Assembly (NCBI GenBank): GCA_013373425.1 | Contig: JABXHW010000030.1 | Location: 1 to 64,000 of the forward strand | Direction: 5' to 3' | DNA length: 64,000 nucleotides | Origin: Flavobacteriia bacterium | GTDB lineage: Bacteria; Bacteroidota; Bacteroidia; Flavobacteriales; Schleiferiaceae | Part shown: one piece after another, positions 19,258 through 28,861 of the stretch | Numbering within the stretch: the stretch's first letter is position 1 | Layout: every line of letters starts with the position of its first letter | Made by a program: the position numbers and the translations under genes | Notes under the pieces: model-generated | Database searches by the model: none | The model's input: the letters and a program-made list of their open reading frames with translations, nothing else | Told to the model about the DNA's origin: nothing

Positions 19258-20314
19258 AAGAGGCGGTGACCGGCTTGTGGTCGCTGTACGGCACATCAAT
19301 AACCTGGAAAGAATGGCAGTTCAACTCTGGTGAAACTAGAATATAGTCGATGCGAAGAGGCACAGCATTCATGCGGTTAAATGTATCGCCAAATCCCTTT
19401 CCTTTTAAGACGAACGCATCTTTCAGATTCTCTGTCATCTGCTTATAGACATAGGAAGTGTGGGTGTCGTTGAAATCACCACAAAGAATGATGGGGTAGG
19501 GTGAGTCTGCCACAAAAGAGCTGAGCTCCTTCACCTGTGTGGCTCTAACCTGATAGGCCGATGCCAAACGATTGTAGATATCGGCACTCTCCGATTCCAA
19601 TTGCTCTTGAGTAAGCTCAGAGCCTTCACCGCCCAAAGTTTGATACGATTCTGGGATCAGCGCCGTGTTGACGAGATGCACTGTAATAAGTCGCAAAACC
19701 TTTCCATCAATTTCAACATCTGCCCAAGCGAACCCAGTGTACCCATTTCTAGATTCAGAATACTCAATAAATCCTGAGTTGATGATAGGTTGACGAGAAT
19801 AGATACCAAGTCCATTTCTTCGCGAATCATACATCGGGTGAACGGCTCGATAAGCAAAAGGAAGTTCTGCGTATTCCCCTTCAATCTTGTGTTCTTGAAC
19901 GAATAGCAAATCAGGCTGATGTTCTTCTAAGATGCCGAACACATCATCCTTCATCTGCTCTCTCGACTCTTGATTGTGCGGATACCACATCCTCAAGTTA
20001 TATGTCATCACGCTGAGGGTGGCGTCGGTCTCTTGACTATTTCCAAATTGAAGTCCGGATGAGAAATGAGGCCATGCCACTAAGATTAGCAGGGTGCTGA
20101 GTATGCCGAACTTCTTCCCTCGATAGAGCCAGAACCCAGTGAATACGAGGTGTATTCCCAAGAAAAGCGGGAAGAGCAACCCAAGTACGCCCATCACTGG
20201 GGCCTCATTAGGGTTGAAGTAGAAGGCCGTACAAGAAAGAATAAAAAGCAGCAGGAATGGTGCGTGAATGACCATTACCACAAGGCGACTAACTGTTCTT
20301 AATCGCGATTTCAC
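19238..20314 (-). CDS. Membrane-anchored endonuclease/exonuclease/phosphatase family protein
   Basis: 358 residues. Three hydrophobic helices (about 10-95) precede a DNase I-like EEP domain with metal and catalytic motifs LLFVQEHK, LRLITVHLVN, ILCGDFNDTH and the C-terminal YSDHKPVTASF. The substrate may be nucleic acid or a phospholipid/phosphoinositide; the family does not tell. The start is a GTG at 20314 that overlaps the TGA of the upstream rhomboid gene (GTGA), so the two are translationally coupled. Confidence 0.85.
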   Translation of the reverse strand: MKSRLRTVSRLVVMVIHAPFLLLFILSCTAFYFNPNEAPVMGVLGLLFPLFLGIHLVFTGFWLYRGKKFGILSTLLILVAWPHFSSGLQFGNSQETDATLSVMTYNLRMWYPHNQESREQMKDDVFGILEEHQPDLLFVQEHKIEGEYAELPFAYRAVHPMYDSRRNGLGIYSRQPIINSGFIEYSESRNGYTGFAWADVEIDGKVLRLITVHLVNTALIPESYQTLGGEGSELTQEQLESESADIYNRLASAYQVRATQVKELSSFVADSPYPIILCGDFNDTHTSYVYKQMTENLKDAFVLKGKGFGDTFNRMNAVPLRIDYILVSPELNCHSFQVIDVPYSDHKPVTASFTLPSS

Positions 20315-21204
20315 TTCTTCGAAAATTGAAACAGAAAATCCTTCTCTTCTTTGCTCAGCTTGTCGTAGCCATTCTCCTTAATCTTATCCAAGATTTCATC
20401 CATGCGCTTCTGATCAGAAGTGAGATTGGAAGAAGACATTGGACGGGAAGTGCTAGAAGATTTTGATCGCTTTGAAGTGCGGTGAACCGTGCGCAATTTT
20501 GGCTTTCTTTCAAAGATACCCCCAATACGTCGACTTATGTTCCAGAATCCATTCGACCAATCCACACCTCGGTCGAGCTGACGGATATACAAGTAACCAA
20601 TGATAGCGCCTCCAATATGGGCAATGTGACCACCTGTATTGCTACTATTCATCTGGGCAAAGTCGAGTAGTACAAGTACTGCAGCGACAATCCACAACTT
20701 CACTTCGAAGAGGAAGAAGAGACGAACAGTGAGATTTGGGACTTTGGTTGCTACTGCCACCAGTACAGCCATTACGCCAGCGGACGCTCCGAGCATGGGT
20801 GCGCCTGCTTCAATGACTGGTGAGATATTGTAGAGAATAACAAAAAGGATTCCGCCTGCAAGGCCACCGTAAAAATAGACGGGCAACAATCGCTTATCCC
20901 CTAGGAAATCCATGAATATTCTCCCTGTAAAGAAGAGAATCAACATGTTGAACAGAATATGCCTGAACCCTTGATGGAAGAACATGTACGTGAACAATGT
21001 CCATGGTCGGGTTAGCAGTTTCATAGTGTCACTTGGAATCGCAAGAATATCTACCGAATATCTATCGATTTGAATGCCAGCAAGCCCGAGAATGGCGTTG
21101 GCTACAATAAATACCACCCATACTCCAACGTTGATGTAGAGAATGCGATTGAGCCAATTTGCTCGACTAAATTGCTGCTTTAAGCTGTCTACAATATCTG
21201 CCAT
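20311..21204 (-). CDS. Rhomboid family intramembrane serine protease with C-terminal tail
   Basis: 297 residues with about six transmembrane helices. The catalytic pair is visible as Ser in MLGASAGVMA (TM4) and His in GHIAHIGGAIIGYLY (TM6); HQGFRHILFNMLILFF has the conserved TM2 His/Asn. Residues about 225-297 form a soluble Ser/Arg/Lys-rich tail ending in a DUF6576-like helix pair (MDEILDKIKENGYDKLSKEE), as in many Bacteroidota rhomboids. It shares one base with the preceding rhomboid gene and overlaps the EEP gene by 4 bp. Confidence 0.9.
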   Translation of the reverse strand: MADIVDSLKQQFSRANWLNRILYINVGVWVVFIVANAILGLAGIQIDRYSVDILAIPSDTMKLLTRPWTLFTYMFFHQGFRHILFNMLILFFTGRIFMDFLGDKRLLPVYFYGGLAGGILFVILYNISPVIEAGAPMLGASAGVMAVLVAVATKVPNLTVRLFFLFEVKLWIVAAVLVLLDFAQMNSSNTGGHIAHIGGAIIGYLYIRQLDRGVDWSNGFWNISRRIGGIFERKPKLRTVHRTSKRSKSSSTSRPMSSSNLTSDQKRMDEILDKIKENGYDKLSKEEKDFLFQFSKK

Positions 21205-21851
21205 CAGTGGTATAATCGACCTTTAGATTTCCAGTATCTAATGAGTAAATATCCGAATAACATTCCGCCCAAGTGAGCGAAATGGGCTACGCCTGAATCG
21301 CTTCTCGAGAATCCCATCCAGAGTTCAATCGCTCCATAAATAGCGACGAAGTATTTTACTCGAACGGGCATGAGGAAGTAAACGTAGACTAGTTCATTGG
21401 GATAGAGCATCCCATAAGCCATCAGAATCCCGAATACTGCTCCTGAGGCTCCTAGAGCGGCAGTTGTGTAAAGTGTGTATTCTGATATAGCGCCACTCAT
21501 GAACTGAAGGTAATTCGTCAGCTCATATAAAAATGCGGCACCAAGTCCAGTTGCAATAAAATAGATGAGGAACTTCTGCCCACCCCACATGTTTTCTAGC
21601 CGTGTACCGAACATCCATAGGGCAAACATATTGAACAAGAAGTGCTCAAAACCTCCATGCATGAACATGTGTGTGATAATCTGCCAAGGCTCGAAAAATG
21701 GAGAGCTAGGGAAGTACATCGCGAGGTAATATGAAAGGCTGACGTTATAAACATTGCCAACTACAAATGTCCCGAGCAAGAAAAGTGCGTTGATGATAAT
21801 CAAGTTCTTGATTACCGGCGGCAGTATGCTGAACGATTGAGGTCTATACAT
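21204..21851 (-). CDS. Rhomboid family intramembrane serine protease
   Basis: 215 residues, compact six-helix rhomboid without a soluble tail. The catalytic Ser is in ALGASGAVFGILMAYG and the His in VAHFAHLGGMLFGYLL; MHGGFEHFLFNMFALWMFG is the TM2 oxyanion-hole region. It starts on the last base of the mutL stop and ends on the first base of the next rhomboid, so mutL and both rhomboids form one coupled set. Substrates unknown. Confidence 0.92.
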   Translation of the reverse strand: MYRPQSFSILPPVIKNLIIINALFLLGTFVVGNVYNVSLSYYLAMYFPSSPFFEPWQIITHMFMHGGFEHFLFNMFALWMFGTRLENMWGGQKFLIYFIATGLGAAFLYELTNYLQFMSGAISEYTLYTTAALGASGAVFGILMAYGMLYPNELVYVYFLMPVRVKYFVAIYGAIELWMGFSRSDSGVAHFAHLGGMLFGYLLIRYWKSKGRLYH

Positions 21852-23680
21852 TAGACATTAAATTTTTTATCGAGGTCTTCCGTGCCAATTTGAACGACAA
21901 TCGGCTGACCGAATATATCAGAATAAGGCATCTGGCATGCAAAGAGTTCATTGATGAGGTGATGCATTTCCTCATCTTCAAGACGTTTTCCATTCTTGAT
22001 GCTTGCATGGCGACTCAAACTCTTAGCCATCGCATGAGTTAAGTCGTTGCGGAACACATCCGCTTCGTTCTTCATATCTTCCACGAGTTGCTCCAAAACG
22101 CTTTGAATGTCGCTTTCGGAAAGATTCATCGGCACACCCTGAACAATTGCTTGTTGACCTGAAAACTCAAGTTCAAATCCCAAACGATGAAGGGTGTCGT
22201 TTAGCGCTTTCACTTCTTCTAAATCGCCACCGGGAAGGTGGACGTTAATAGGGAAGAGGAGCTGTTGAGATGGGGCGTGATGGTCTTGAAGGAGGCGCAC
22301 AAACTTCTCGTATTGAATACGTCTGTGTGCCCGCTGTTGATGGATGGCGACTAATCCACTTTTAATCTTTGTGATCACATAGCGCATATCCAATTGAAAA
22401 CAAACCTGCCCCTTCGGTTCATGATGCTCCAGATTTGCGTCAATCTGCATTTCTTTGGAGCTCTCTTCACGCTGTGTGTAAAGATCCTTCCAATTCTGAT
22501 CTACAGGCTCTCTCTTGAAAGACGAGCTTCCAGTTTCTCTTGAACTTGCAGCTGACCTAGAAGGTGTGACATCCGAGTTGAAAGGATTGAAATTTGGGTC
22601 TACCTGTATGCTAGGCGGTACTACTGGTCTACTGTGGTCTGGCACAGGGATGTCTCCAACGTTAGAGTCAAAATCTAGACTCGGAGCCACGTTGAATTGG
22701 CCAAGCGCATGCTTCACTGCAGATCGTATAATCGCATAGATTGCCTTCTCATCATCGAATTTGATTTCCGTCTTTGTCGGGTGAATATTCACATCTATGC
22801 GCTTTGGATCAATTTCCATGTATAGGAAATACGAAGGATGCTCTTCGCTTCGAATCAGATGTTCGAATGCGTGATTTACAGCGTGATGCAAGTAGCCGTT
22901 CTTGATGAATCGGTCATTGACAAAGAAGAATTGCTCGCCTCTTGTTTTTCGAGCATACTCGGGCTTCAAGACAAATCCAGTGAGTTTTACGACATCAGTG
23001 GTTTCATCTACAGGAACGAGCCGCTCATTGTACTTCTTTCCGAAGATAGAAGTGATTCTTTGCCTCAAGTTACCCTCGGGCAAGTGGAAGATCTCGTTGT
23101 TGTTCTGAATGAATCGGAATCCAACGTGTGGATTCGCCAAGGCAACGTGTTGAAAAGCGTCGATGATGTGACGGTTCTCTACGTTATCCGACTTTAAAAA
23201 CTGTCGGCGTGCTGGAATATTAAAGAACAGGTTTTTTACAGCGATACTCGTTCCGGCCGCAGTCTGACAAGCCTTCTGATCATCGACTTTCCCTCCGTTG
23301 ATACGAAGCTCGGTTCCAACCTCATCGGCATTAGGTCGAGTCTTCATCTCCACTTGAGATACCGCAGCAATGGACGCCAGGGCTTCTCCACGGAAGCCCA
23401 TCGTATGTAAATCGAAGAGGTCTTCTGCCATTTTGATTTTGCTCGTCGCATGGCGTTCAAACGCGAGACGTGCATCGGCATAGGACATTCCCTTTCCGTT
23501 ATCCACTACTTGTACCAGTGTCTTACCCGCATCCTGAACGATGAGTTGAATATCTGTACTGCCAGCGTCGACAGCATTTTCAAGGAGTTCTTTAACTACG
23601 GAAGATGGACGTTGCACAACTTCTCCAGCCGCAATTTGGTTGGCTACATGATCGGGGAGAAGGGAGATGATATCGGGCAT
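21851..23680 (-). CDS. DNA mismatch repair protein MutL
   Basis: 609 residues. The GHKL ATPase domain is intact: AAGEVVQRPSSVVKELLENAVDAGST, VQVVDNGKGM, FERHATSKI and LHTMGFRGEALASIAAVSQ. MutL couples MutS mismatch recognition to strand excision. The C-terminal dimer domain (about 420-609) has HQQRAHRRIQYEKF where nicking MutL proteins have DQHAx2Ex4E, so the Asp is His and the metal-site Glu is missing; PYSDIFGQPIVV stands where CPHGRP is expected. This copy is therefore probably non-nicking by that chemistry, as in other Flavobacteria-type sequences as far as I recall. Confidence 0.95.
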   Translation of the reverse strand: MPDIISLLPDHVANQIAAGEVVQRPSSVVKELLENAVDAGSTDIQLIVQDAGKTLVQVVDNGKGMSYADARLAFERHATSKIKMAEDLFDLHTMGFRGEALASIAAVSQVEMKTRPNADEVGTELRINGGKVDDQKACQTAAGTSIAVKNLFFNIPARRQFLKSDNVENRHIIDAFQHVALANPHVGFRFIQNNNEIFHLPEGNLRQRITSIFGKKYNERLVPVDETTDVVKLTGFVLKPEYARKTRGEQFFFVNDRFIKNGYLHHAVNHAFEHLIRSEEHPSYFLYMEIDPKRIDVNIHPTKTEIKFDDEKAIYAIIRSAVKHALGQFNVAPSLDFDSNVGDIPVPDHSRPVVPPSIQVDPNFNPFNSDVTPSRSAASSRETGSSSFKREPVDQNWKDLYTQREESSKEMQIDANLEHHEPKGQVCFQLDMRYVITKIKSGLVAIHQQRAHRRIQYEKFVRLLQDHHAPSQQLLFPINVHLPGGDLEEVKALNDTLHRLGFELEFSGQQAIVQGVPMNLSESDIQSVLEQLVEDMKNEADVFRNDLTHAMAKSLSRHASIKNGKRLEDEEMHHLINELFACQMPYSDIFGQPIVVQIGTEDLDKKFNV

Positions 23681-23689
23681 TTACGGGAC

Positions 23690-24010
23690 TTACTTTGCGA
23701 TGTATTCTTGAAAATCGTCTGAGTACTGTTCGATGATGAAATAACCACCAAGGGCCAACGCGGCCACAGTAGCCAGAACTGCAAAGATTATAATGATTCG
23801 GATATTTTGCTTCATCGCACTGCGCTCACTTATCCGAGTTCGACCAATTCTTTCGCGCATGCGATCGCGGTACGCCGACTTGCTTCGTTGAAACAGTTCG
23901 ATTTCCGAGAGTTCATTCATCTTCAAATCAATGGCTTCCTTGCGCTCATCGTACACTCGGTGACCGATGCTGAACTTCTTCGGCGGTTGCCTTTTCGGTA
24001 ATAATCCCAT
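23690..24010 (-). CDS. Small single-pass membrane protein upstream of mutL
   Basis: 106 residues: a basic N-terminal segment (MGLLPKRQPPKKFSIGHRVYDERKE), a charged helical region and one transmembrane helix (about 71-92, IRIIIIFAVLATVAALALGGYF), then a short acidic end. Positive-inside charge puts the N-terminus in the cytoplasm. Homologues beside mutL in Flavobacteria have been labelled riboflavin synthase subunit beta, but nothing in the sequence supports that. Function unknown; it probably leads the mutL operon, ending 9 bp before mutL. Confidence 0.75.
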   Translation of the reverse strand: MGLLPKRQPPKKFSIGHRVYDERKEAIDLKMNELSEIELFQRSKSAYRDRMRERIGRTRISERSAMKQNIRIIIIFAVLATVAALALGGYFIIEQYSDDFQEYIAK

Positions 24011-24117
24011 GATTTGAATTTAGCAATCTCTGGTCAAAAACTAAGCCATCCAACGGTATGAATCTTGTTGCTCCTGCGTTGTTGTCGTATTATTGATACT
24101 CGAATCGATTCACATCC

Positions 24118-27033
24118 ATGCAGAATTTACGGTTGACATCTTTCATCGCTTTGATATTCAGCGGTGTACTCTTTTTCACAACGGCTGAGTCGCAGCCTTT
24201 CTATGCGAATGACGAAGCGGCAGAATGGGCTGACAGTACCATGTCAGCTATGACACTCCAAGAAAAAATTGGTCAACTCTTCATGGTGGCCGCCTATTCC
24301 AATCGGAATGCAGCTCACGAGCAAGGACTGAAATCCTTAGTTGAAGATTATCACATCGGTGGATTGATTTTCTTTCAAGGAGGTCCCGTTCGCCAGGCCA
24401 ACATGACCAACCGGCTCCAAGCGGCATCTAAGGTTCCACTCATGATTGGCATGGATGCAGAATGGGATTTGGCGATGCGACTGGACAGCGTAGCGAAACT
24501 GCCCTGGCCAATGACTTTGGGAGCATCGAACGATAGCGTTTTAGCATATGAGTACGGAAAAACCATTGCCCGACATTGTAAGAGACTCGGGGTCCATTTC
24601 AATTTCGGACCTGTTTTAGATATCAATACAAACCCAGATAACCCCATCATCGGAGTAAGAGCCTTCGGCGAGGAGGTAAACCGCGCTTCTCGATTAGGAG
24701 TAGCTTATATGCTGGGAATGCAAGATGAAGGCGTGCTAGCATGTGGGAAGCACTTCCCTGGGCATGGCGATACAAAGGACGACTCTCATCACACTCTTCC
24801 TACCGTAGATCAGTCCTATGTGCGAATGAGCGAGATCGAATGGGAGCCTTATCGTCGCGCGATAAACAATGGGTTGGCCAGTGTGATGGTAGCTCACCTC
24901 AACGTACCGGCACTCGACCCTTCTGGAACACCAACGTCACTTTCACCCATCGTGGTAGATAGCCTCTTGCGAAAGGAGCTCGGTTTTCAAGGACTCGCTT
25001 TCACGGATGCATTGAATATGCGCGGAGTTAGCAGTCGATATGCCCCTGGTGACGTCGATCTCAAGGCGCTTTTAGCGGGAAACGACGTGTTGTTGTTTGC
25101 TGAAGATGTGCCTCGAGCGGTTATTAAAATAACCGAAGCTATAACCAAAGGTGAATTGACGGAAGCCGATATAGATGTGCATGTGAAACGCATCTTGATG
25201 GCAAAACATGGTGCTGGGCTGGCGGAATATGAGCCTATCAAAACAGCAGGGCTTTTTGAAGACTTGAACGACCGTGCTACGGATGTAGTAATCAGTCAGA
25301 TTTACGATAAGGCCCTTACCGTACTTGTAAACCAAGATCGCATCCTGCCATTGGATGTGAATACGGAGCAGTCCATCAGTGTGGTGAATATGGGAAGCAA
25401 TGTTTCCGACAATCTTCATCAAGCGGTCAACCTATACACCATGGCCGACAAGCATCACTTCACGGGAAGCAATGCGACGGCGGTTCTGCGAAGTGTGGCT
25501 CAAAGTGATTTGGTGATACTGGGCTATCATACCGACAATGCCAATCCTTGGAGAAGGTATAAGATGAATGATGCGGAGAAGAGCTTCCTTCAACGTCTGC
25601 TTCTACAGAACAAAGTTCTCCTAGTCCATTTCGCAAACCCATACGGCTTGCGAGAAGCAGGCGATATACATGAAATAGAGGCAGTAATTCAGGCGTATCA
25701 AAATACACCGGATGCGGCCCGTGCAGCTGCTCAGATCATCTTTGGAGCACAGTCAGCCCAAGGAACTCTGCCTGTTACACTTGGTCCACTGTTGCCGGAA
25801 GGTCACGGAATCCCGACTCTCAACTTAGGTAGATTGCGTTACGGTCACCCAGAAGAGGTAGGGATGAATCCAAGCTTCATATCCCGACTTGAAGCTGAGG
25901 TAGCTCGTTCCATCAATGCAGAGGAAACTCCAGGAGCGCAGATTCTAGTAGCAAGAAGGGGAGTGGTAGTCTATCACCGTGCCTTTGGTCGACCCACCTA
26001 CGGGTCTCGCGAGACAGTGCAACTAGACCAACTCTATGATATCGCATCAATCACCAAGATCAGTGCGTCTCTTCCATTGATCATGCGCATGTACAATGAG
26101 GGACGATTGAATTTAGACGACGAGCTGGGCGATCATTTACCAGAGACCGTGGGTACAAATAAGGAACATCTCAAGTTGATCGACATCCTTACGCATCAAT
26201 CTGGTTTACAAGCGTGGATTCCTTTCTACACCAAAACGATGTCGAATTCACGTCCAGATCCTGCTGTTTACCGAACCTCTAGAGAAGGTGACTTTACCTT
26301 GCATGTAGCCGACAACTTGTACATGAACATCAACTATGTAGATTCCATTTACAAGGAGATTCTCGAGTCGCCAATCACGGGCGCTGGAGATTACCGCTAT
26401 TCCGATTTGGGCTATTATTTCTTCAAGCGAATTATTGAAGAGACGTACAAAGCGCCTTTGGAAGATCTTGTTCAAGAGACAGTGTATCGACAATTAGGAG
26501 CTTGGAGCATGGGGTATAATCCACTAGAGCGATTTGAACGCTCTCAGATTATCCCAACTGAACAGGATAGATATTTTAGATACCAGCTCGTTCATGGTTA
26601 CGTTCACGATCAAGGTGCTGCCATGATGGGCGGTGTTGGCGGCCACGCAGGCGTTTTTGCAAATGCAAATGATTTGGCGAAGTTGATGCAGATGTATCTC
26701 AATGGTGGAAGCTATGGAGGGCAAAGTTTCTTCAGACCGGAGACTATCGAGCAGTTCACAAAGTGTCCATATTGTATCAATGAAAACCGCAGAGGTATTG
26801 GCTTCGATAAGCCTCAACTCGAAGGAGCTGGTCCAGCATGTGATTGCGCCAGCCCTCGTTCGTTTGGTCACACGGGTTTCACTGGAACTATCGCTTGGGT
26901 AGATCCCGATCAAGAGCTGGTTTATATCTTCTTGAGCAACAGGGTGAACCCGTCTGCTGAGAACCGAAAGTTGATCCGTTCTAATGTGCGAACCAACATT
27001 CAGGAATATCTTTACGACAGCTTAGAAGAATGA
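24118..27033 (+). CDS. GH3 beta-N-acetylglucosaminidase fused to a class C beta-lactamase-like serine hydrolase
   Basis: 971 residues with a signal peptide. Residues about 35-560 are a glycoside hydrolase 3 unit with the NagZ signature KHFPGHGDTKDDSHHTLP (catalytic His/Asp) and nucleophile Asp in FTDALNMRG. Residues about 600-971 are an AmpC/DD-peptidase-like domain with SITK (nucleophile Ser), YSD in place of YxN, and HTG. Such fusions are known in Bacteroidota and probably act on cell-wall fragments in the periplasm. YSD is seen in other serine hydrolases of this fold. First gene of an operon with the MORN-like gene and bshA (ATGA overlaps). Confidence 0.92.
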   Translation: MQNLRLTSFIALIFSGVLFFTTAESQPFYANDEAAEWADSTMSAMTLQEKIGQLFMVAAYSNRNAAHEQGLKSLVEDYHIGGLIFFQGGPVRQANMTNRLQAASKVPLMIGMDAEWDLAMRLDSVAKLPWPMTLGASNDSVLAYEYGKTIARHCKRLGVHFNFGPVLDINTNPDNPIIGVRAFGEEVNRASRLGVAYMLGMQDEGVLACGKHFPGHGDTKDDSHHTLPTVDQSYVRMSEIEWEPYRRAINNGLASVMVAHLNVPALDPSGTPTSLSPIVVDSLLRKELGFQGLAFTDALNMRGVSSRYAPGDVDLKALLAGNDVLLFAEDVPRAVIKITEAITKGELTEADIDVHVKRILMAKHGAGLAEYEPIKTAGLFEDLNDRATDVVISQIYDKALTVLVNQDRILPLDVNTEQSISVVNMGSNVSDNLHQAVNLYTMADKHHFTGSNATAVLRSVAQSDLVILGYHTDNANPWRRYKMNDAEKSFLQRLLLQNKVLLVHFANPYGLREAGDIHEIEAVIQAYQNTPDAARAAAQIIFGAQSAQGTLPVTLGPLLPEGHGIPTLNLGRLRYGHPEEVGMNPSFISRLEAEVARSINAEETPGAQILVARRGVVVYHRAFGRPTYGSRETVQLDQLYDIASITKISASLPLIMRMYNEGRLNLDDELGDHLPETVGTNKEHLKLIDILTHQSGLQAWIPFYTKTMSNSRPDPAVYRTSREGDFTLHVADNLYMNINYVDSIYKEILESPITGAGDYRYSDLGYYFFKRIIEETYKAPLEDLVQETVYRQLGAWSMGYNPLERFERSQIIPTEQDRYFRYQLVHGYVHDQGAAMMGGVGGHAGVFANANDLAKLMQMYLNGGSYGGQSFFRPETIEQFTKCPYCINENRRGIGFDKPQLEGAGPACDCASPRSFGHTGFTGTIAWVDPDQELVYIFLSNRVNPSAENRKLIRSNVRTNIQEYLYDSLEE

Positions 27034-27728
27034 TGAAGTACGCAAGTCTATTTTCCCTTTTCCTCTTATCAATTACCGCTTGGGCTCAATCGCCTCAAGT
27101 TGATCTCCCTGATAACCTCAACCAGAGAAATGAAGATGGTGAGAAAGTGGGAACATGGGTAAAGTATCACGCTGGCGGTACACTCAATTTCCTTACACAA
27201 TTTGTGGATGGAGAGCGCCAAGGGCTTCGATTAGTGATTTCAGAGCACGGACAGGTTCGTGCACAGGAAATGTATGATGCCGATACTCTTCACGGATTCC
27301 AACGATACTACGATGGGCAAGGCCGCTTGGAGCGTGAACTTAATTATAACCATGGGGTTAAAGATGGGGTAGAAACAGAGTACTATGTCGATAGAGGTCG
27401 AGTTAGAGCCCGAACCTCATGGTCGAATGGAGAGAAAGACGGCATAGTAGAATGGTATTATCCTGAAGGAGTTGTAAGTGCTAAGTATAATTACCGTCAA
27501 GGTAGCATTGAAGGACTCGTTGAGTACTTCTACTTGAACGGGCCTAGGAGATCGGCCACGTATTACGAAAACAATCAGCGTCACGGCGAGCATAAAGAGT
27601 TTCATGAAAACGGTCAGATGAAGACCCTCGGAATGTACTACGAGGGAGACCAAGTAGGTCTCTGGACCTATTACAATGAAGACGGAACTGTGCTGCGAAC
27701 GCAACAATTTAGAGAGATAGAGGAATGA
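27030..27728 (+). CDS. Secreted MORN-repeat-variant protein (YwqK-like)
   Basis: 232 residues with a signal peptide ending near ITAWA. The remainder is a series of about 22-residue repeats of the form G.. Y. dG.....Y..G...G....Y..G (for example FHENGQMKTLGMYYEGDQVGLW), the MORN-variant repeat found in YwqK-type proteins. YwqK is named as an antitoxin in Bacillus, but that role should not be carried over to a secreted protein with no toxin gene beside it. Start and stop overlap the neighbours by ATGA. Confidence 0.82.
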   Translation: MMKYASLFSLFLLSITAWAQSPQVDLPDNLNQRNEDGEKVGTWVKYHAGGTLNFLTQFVDGERQGLRLVISEHGQVRAQEMYDADTLHGFQRYYDGQGRLERELNYNHGVKDGVETEYYVDRGRVRARTSWSNGEKDGIVEWYYPEGVVSAKYNYRQGSIEGLVEYFYLNGPRRSATYYENNQRHGEHKEFHENGQMKTLGMYYEGDQVGLWTYYNEDGTVLRTQQFREIEE

Positions 27729-28861
27729 CCATAGGTATTGTTTGTTATCCCACCTTTGGTGGCTCAGGCGTCGTTGCGACGGAGCTCGGAACGTACTTGG
27801 CTCGCAAAGGGCACAAGGTCCACTTTATCACCTACAGTCAGCCTGTTCGCTTGGACATTCTAGAAGAGAATATCTACTACCACGAGGTTAATGTTCACGA
27901 TTATCCCTTGTTTGCCTATCAACCTTATGAGTTGGCCTTGTCTAGCAAGATGGTAGATACGGTACTGACTGAGGGAATTGAGATTCTGCACGTTCATTAT
28001 GCCATCCCGCACGCTTATGCCGCTTACATGGCTAAACAAATTTTGGCTGATAAAGGCATTCACATTCCGGTAGTGACGACGTTGCACGGAACGGACATTA
28101 CTTTGGTGGGGAGAAACCCTTCCTATAAGCCAGCTGTTACTTTTTCCATCAATCACAGCGATATCGTCACTTCGGTTTCGGAAGATTTAAAGAAGGAAAC
28201 GGTGAAGTTCTTTGTTGTGAGAAAGGACATTGAAGTAATTCCAAACTTCATCGATCTGAGCCTTTACGAGAAAGAATCCGAATGTACGAGATCGGGAATC
28301 GCTCATCCTGGACAGAAGATTATCACACACGTTTCCAACTTTAGGAAAGTGAAGCGCATTATGGATATCATTCAATCCTTCGCATTGATTCACAAAGAAG
28401 TTCCAAGTCGATTAGTGATGATGGGAGATGGTCCGGAGCGTGAAAAAGCAGAAGAGTTGGCCAAGGAGCTCGGCGTTCAAGAGGATGTAGTTTTCTTGGG
28501 TAAAACCACTGAAGTAGAGCGAATTCTTTGTTTGAGCGACCTGTTCTTCCTGCCTTCCGAGACGGAGAGCTTTGGTTTGGCGGCACTTGAGGCCATGGCC
28601 GCAAAAGTTCCTGTGATCAGTTCAAATGCAGGTGGACTGCCTGAAGTGAACATCAACGGAAAGACGGGTTACACGGTTAATGTTGGGGATGTGAAGAAAA
28701 TGGCTCAGCTTTCAGTGAAGCTGTTGAAGGACGAAAAGCTACATGCCGAATTCAAGAAGAATGCCTTCAAGCAAGCTGAAACTTTCAGCATGGACAAGGT
28801 TTTACCGCTCTATGAGAATGTCTATGAGCGAGCGCTTGAATCGGTAAGAGCTTCTTTCTAA
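27725..28861 (+). CDS. N-acetyl-alpha-D-glucosaminyl L-malate synthase BshA
   Basis: 378 residues, GT4 (GT-B) glycosyltransferase that joins UDP-GlcNAc and L-malate in the first step of bacillithiol synthesis. Diagnostic: N-terminal IGIVCYPTFGGSGVVATELG, then HVHYAIPHAYAAYMAK and the sugar-nucleotide site PSETESFGLAALEAMA. Full-length. bshB and bshC are not in this window. It is the last gene of the GH3 operon, overlapping the previous stop by 4 bp, and its 3' end overlaps the convergent SUI1-like gene by 4 bp. Confidence 0.94.
   Translation: MTIGIVCYPTFGGSGVVATELGTYLARKGHKVHFITYSQPVRLDILEENIYYHEVNVHDYPLFAYQPYELALSSKMVDTVLTEGIEILHVHYAIPHAYAAYMAKQILADKGIHIPVVTTLHGTDITLVGRNPSYKPAVTFSINHSDIVTSVSEDLKKETVKFFVVRKDIEVIPNFIDLSLYEKESECTRSGIAHPGQKIITHVSNFRKVKRIMDIIQSFALIHKEVPSRLVMMGDGPEREKAEELAKELGVQEDVVFLGKTTEVERILCLSDLFFLPSETESFGLAALEAMAAKVPVISSNAGGLPEVNINGKTGYTVNVGDVKKMAQLSVKLLKDEKLHAEFKKNAFKQAETFSMDKVLPLYENVYERALESVRASF

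Noticed and set aside
23690..24010. Riboflavin synthase subunit beta
   Set aside because: The protein is a short single-pass membrane protein with no lumazine-synthase motif; the name seems to be a propagated misannotation.
27030..27728. Toxin-antitoxin function suggested by the YwqK family name
   Set aside because: The protein has a signal peptide and no toxin gene beside it; the repeats are the only shared feature.
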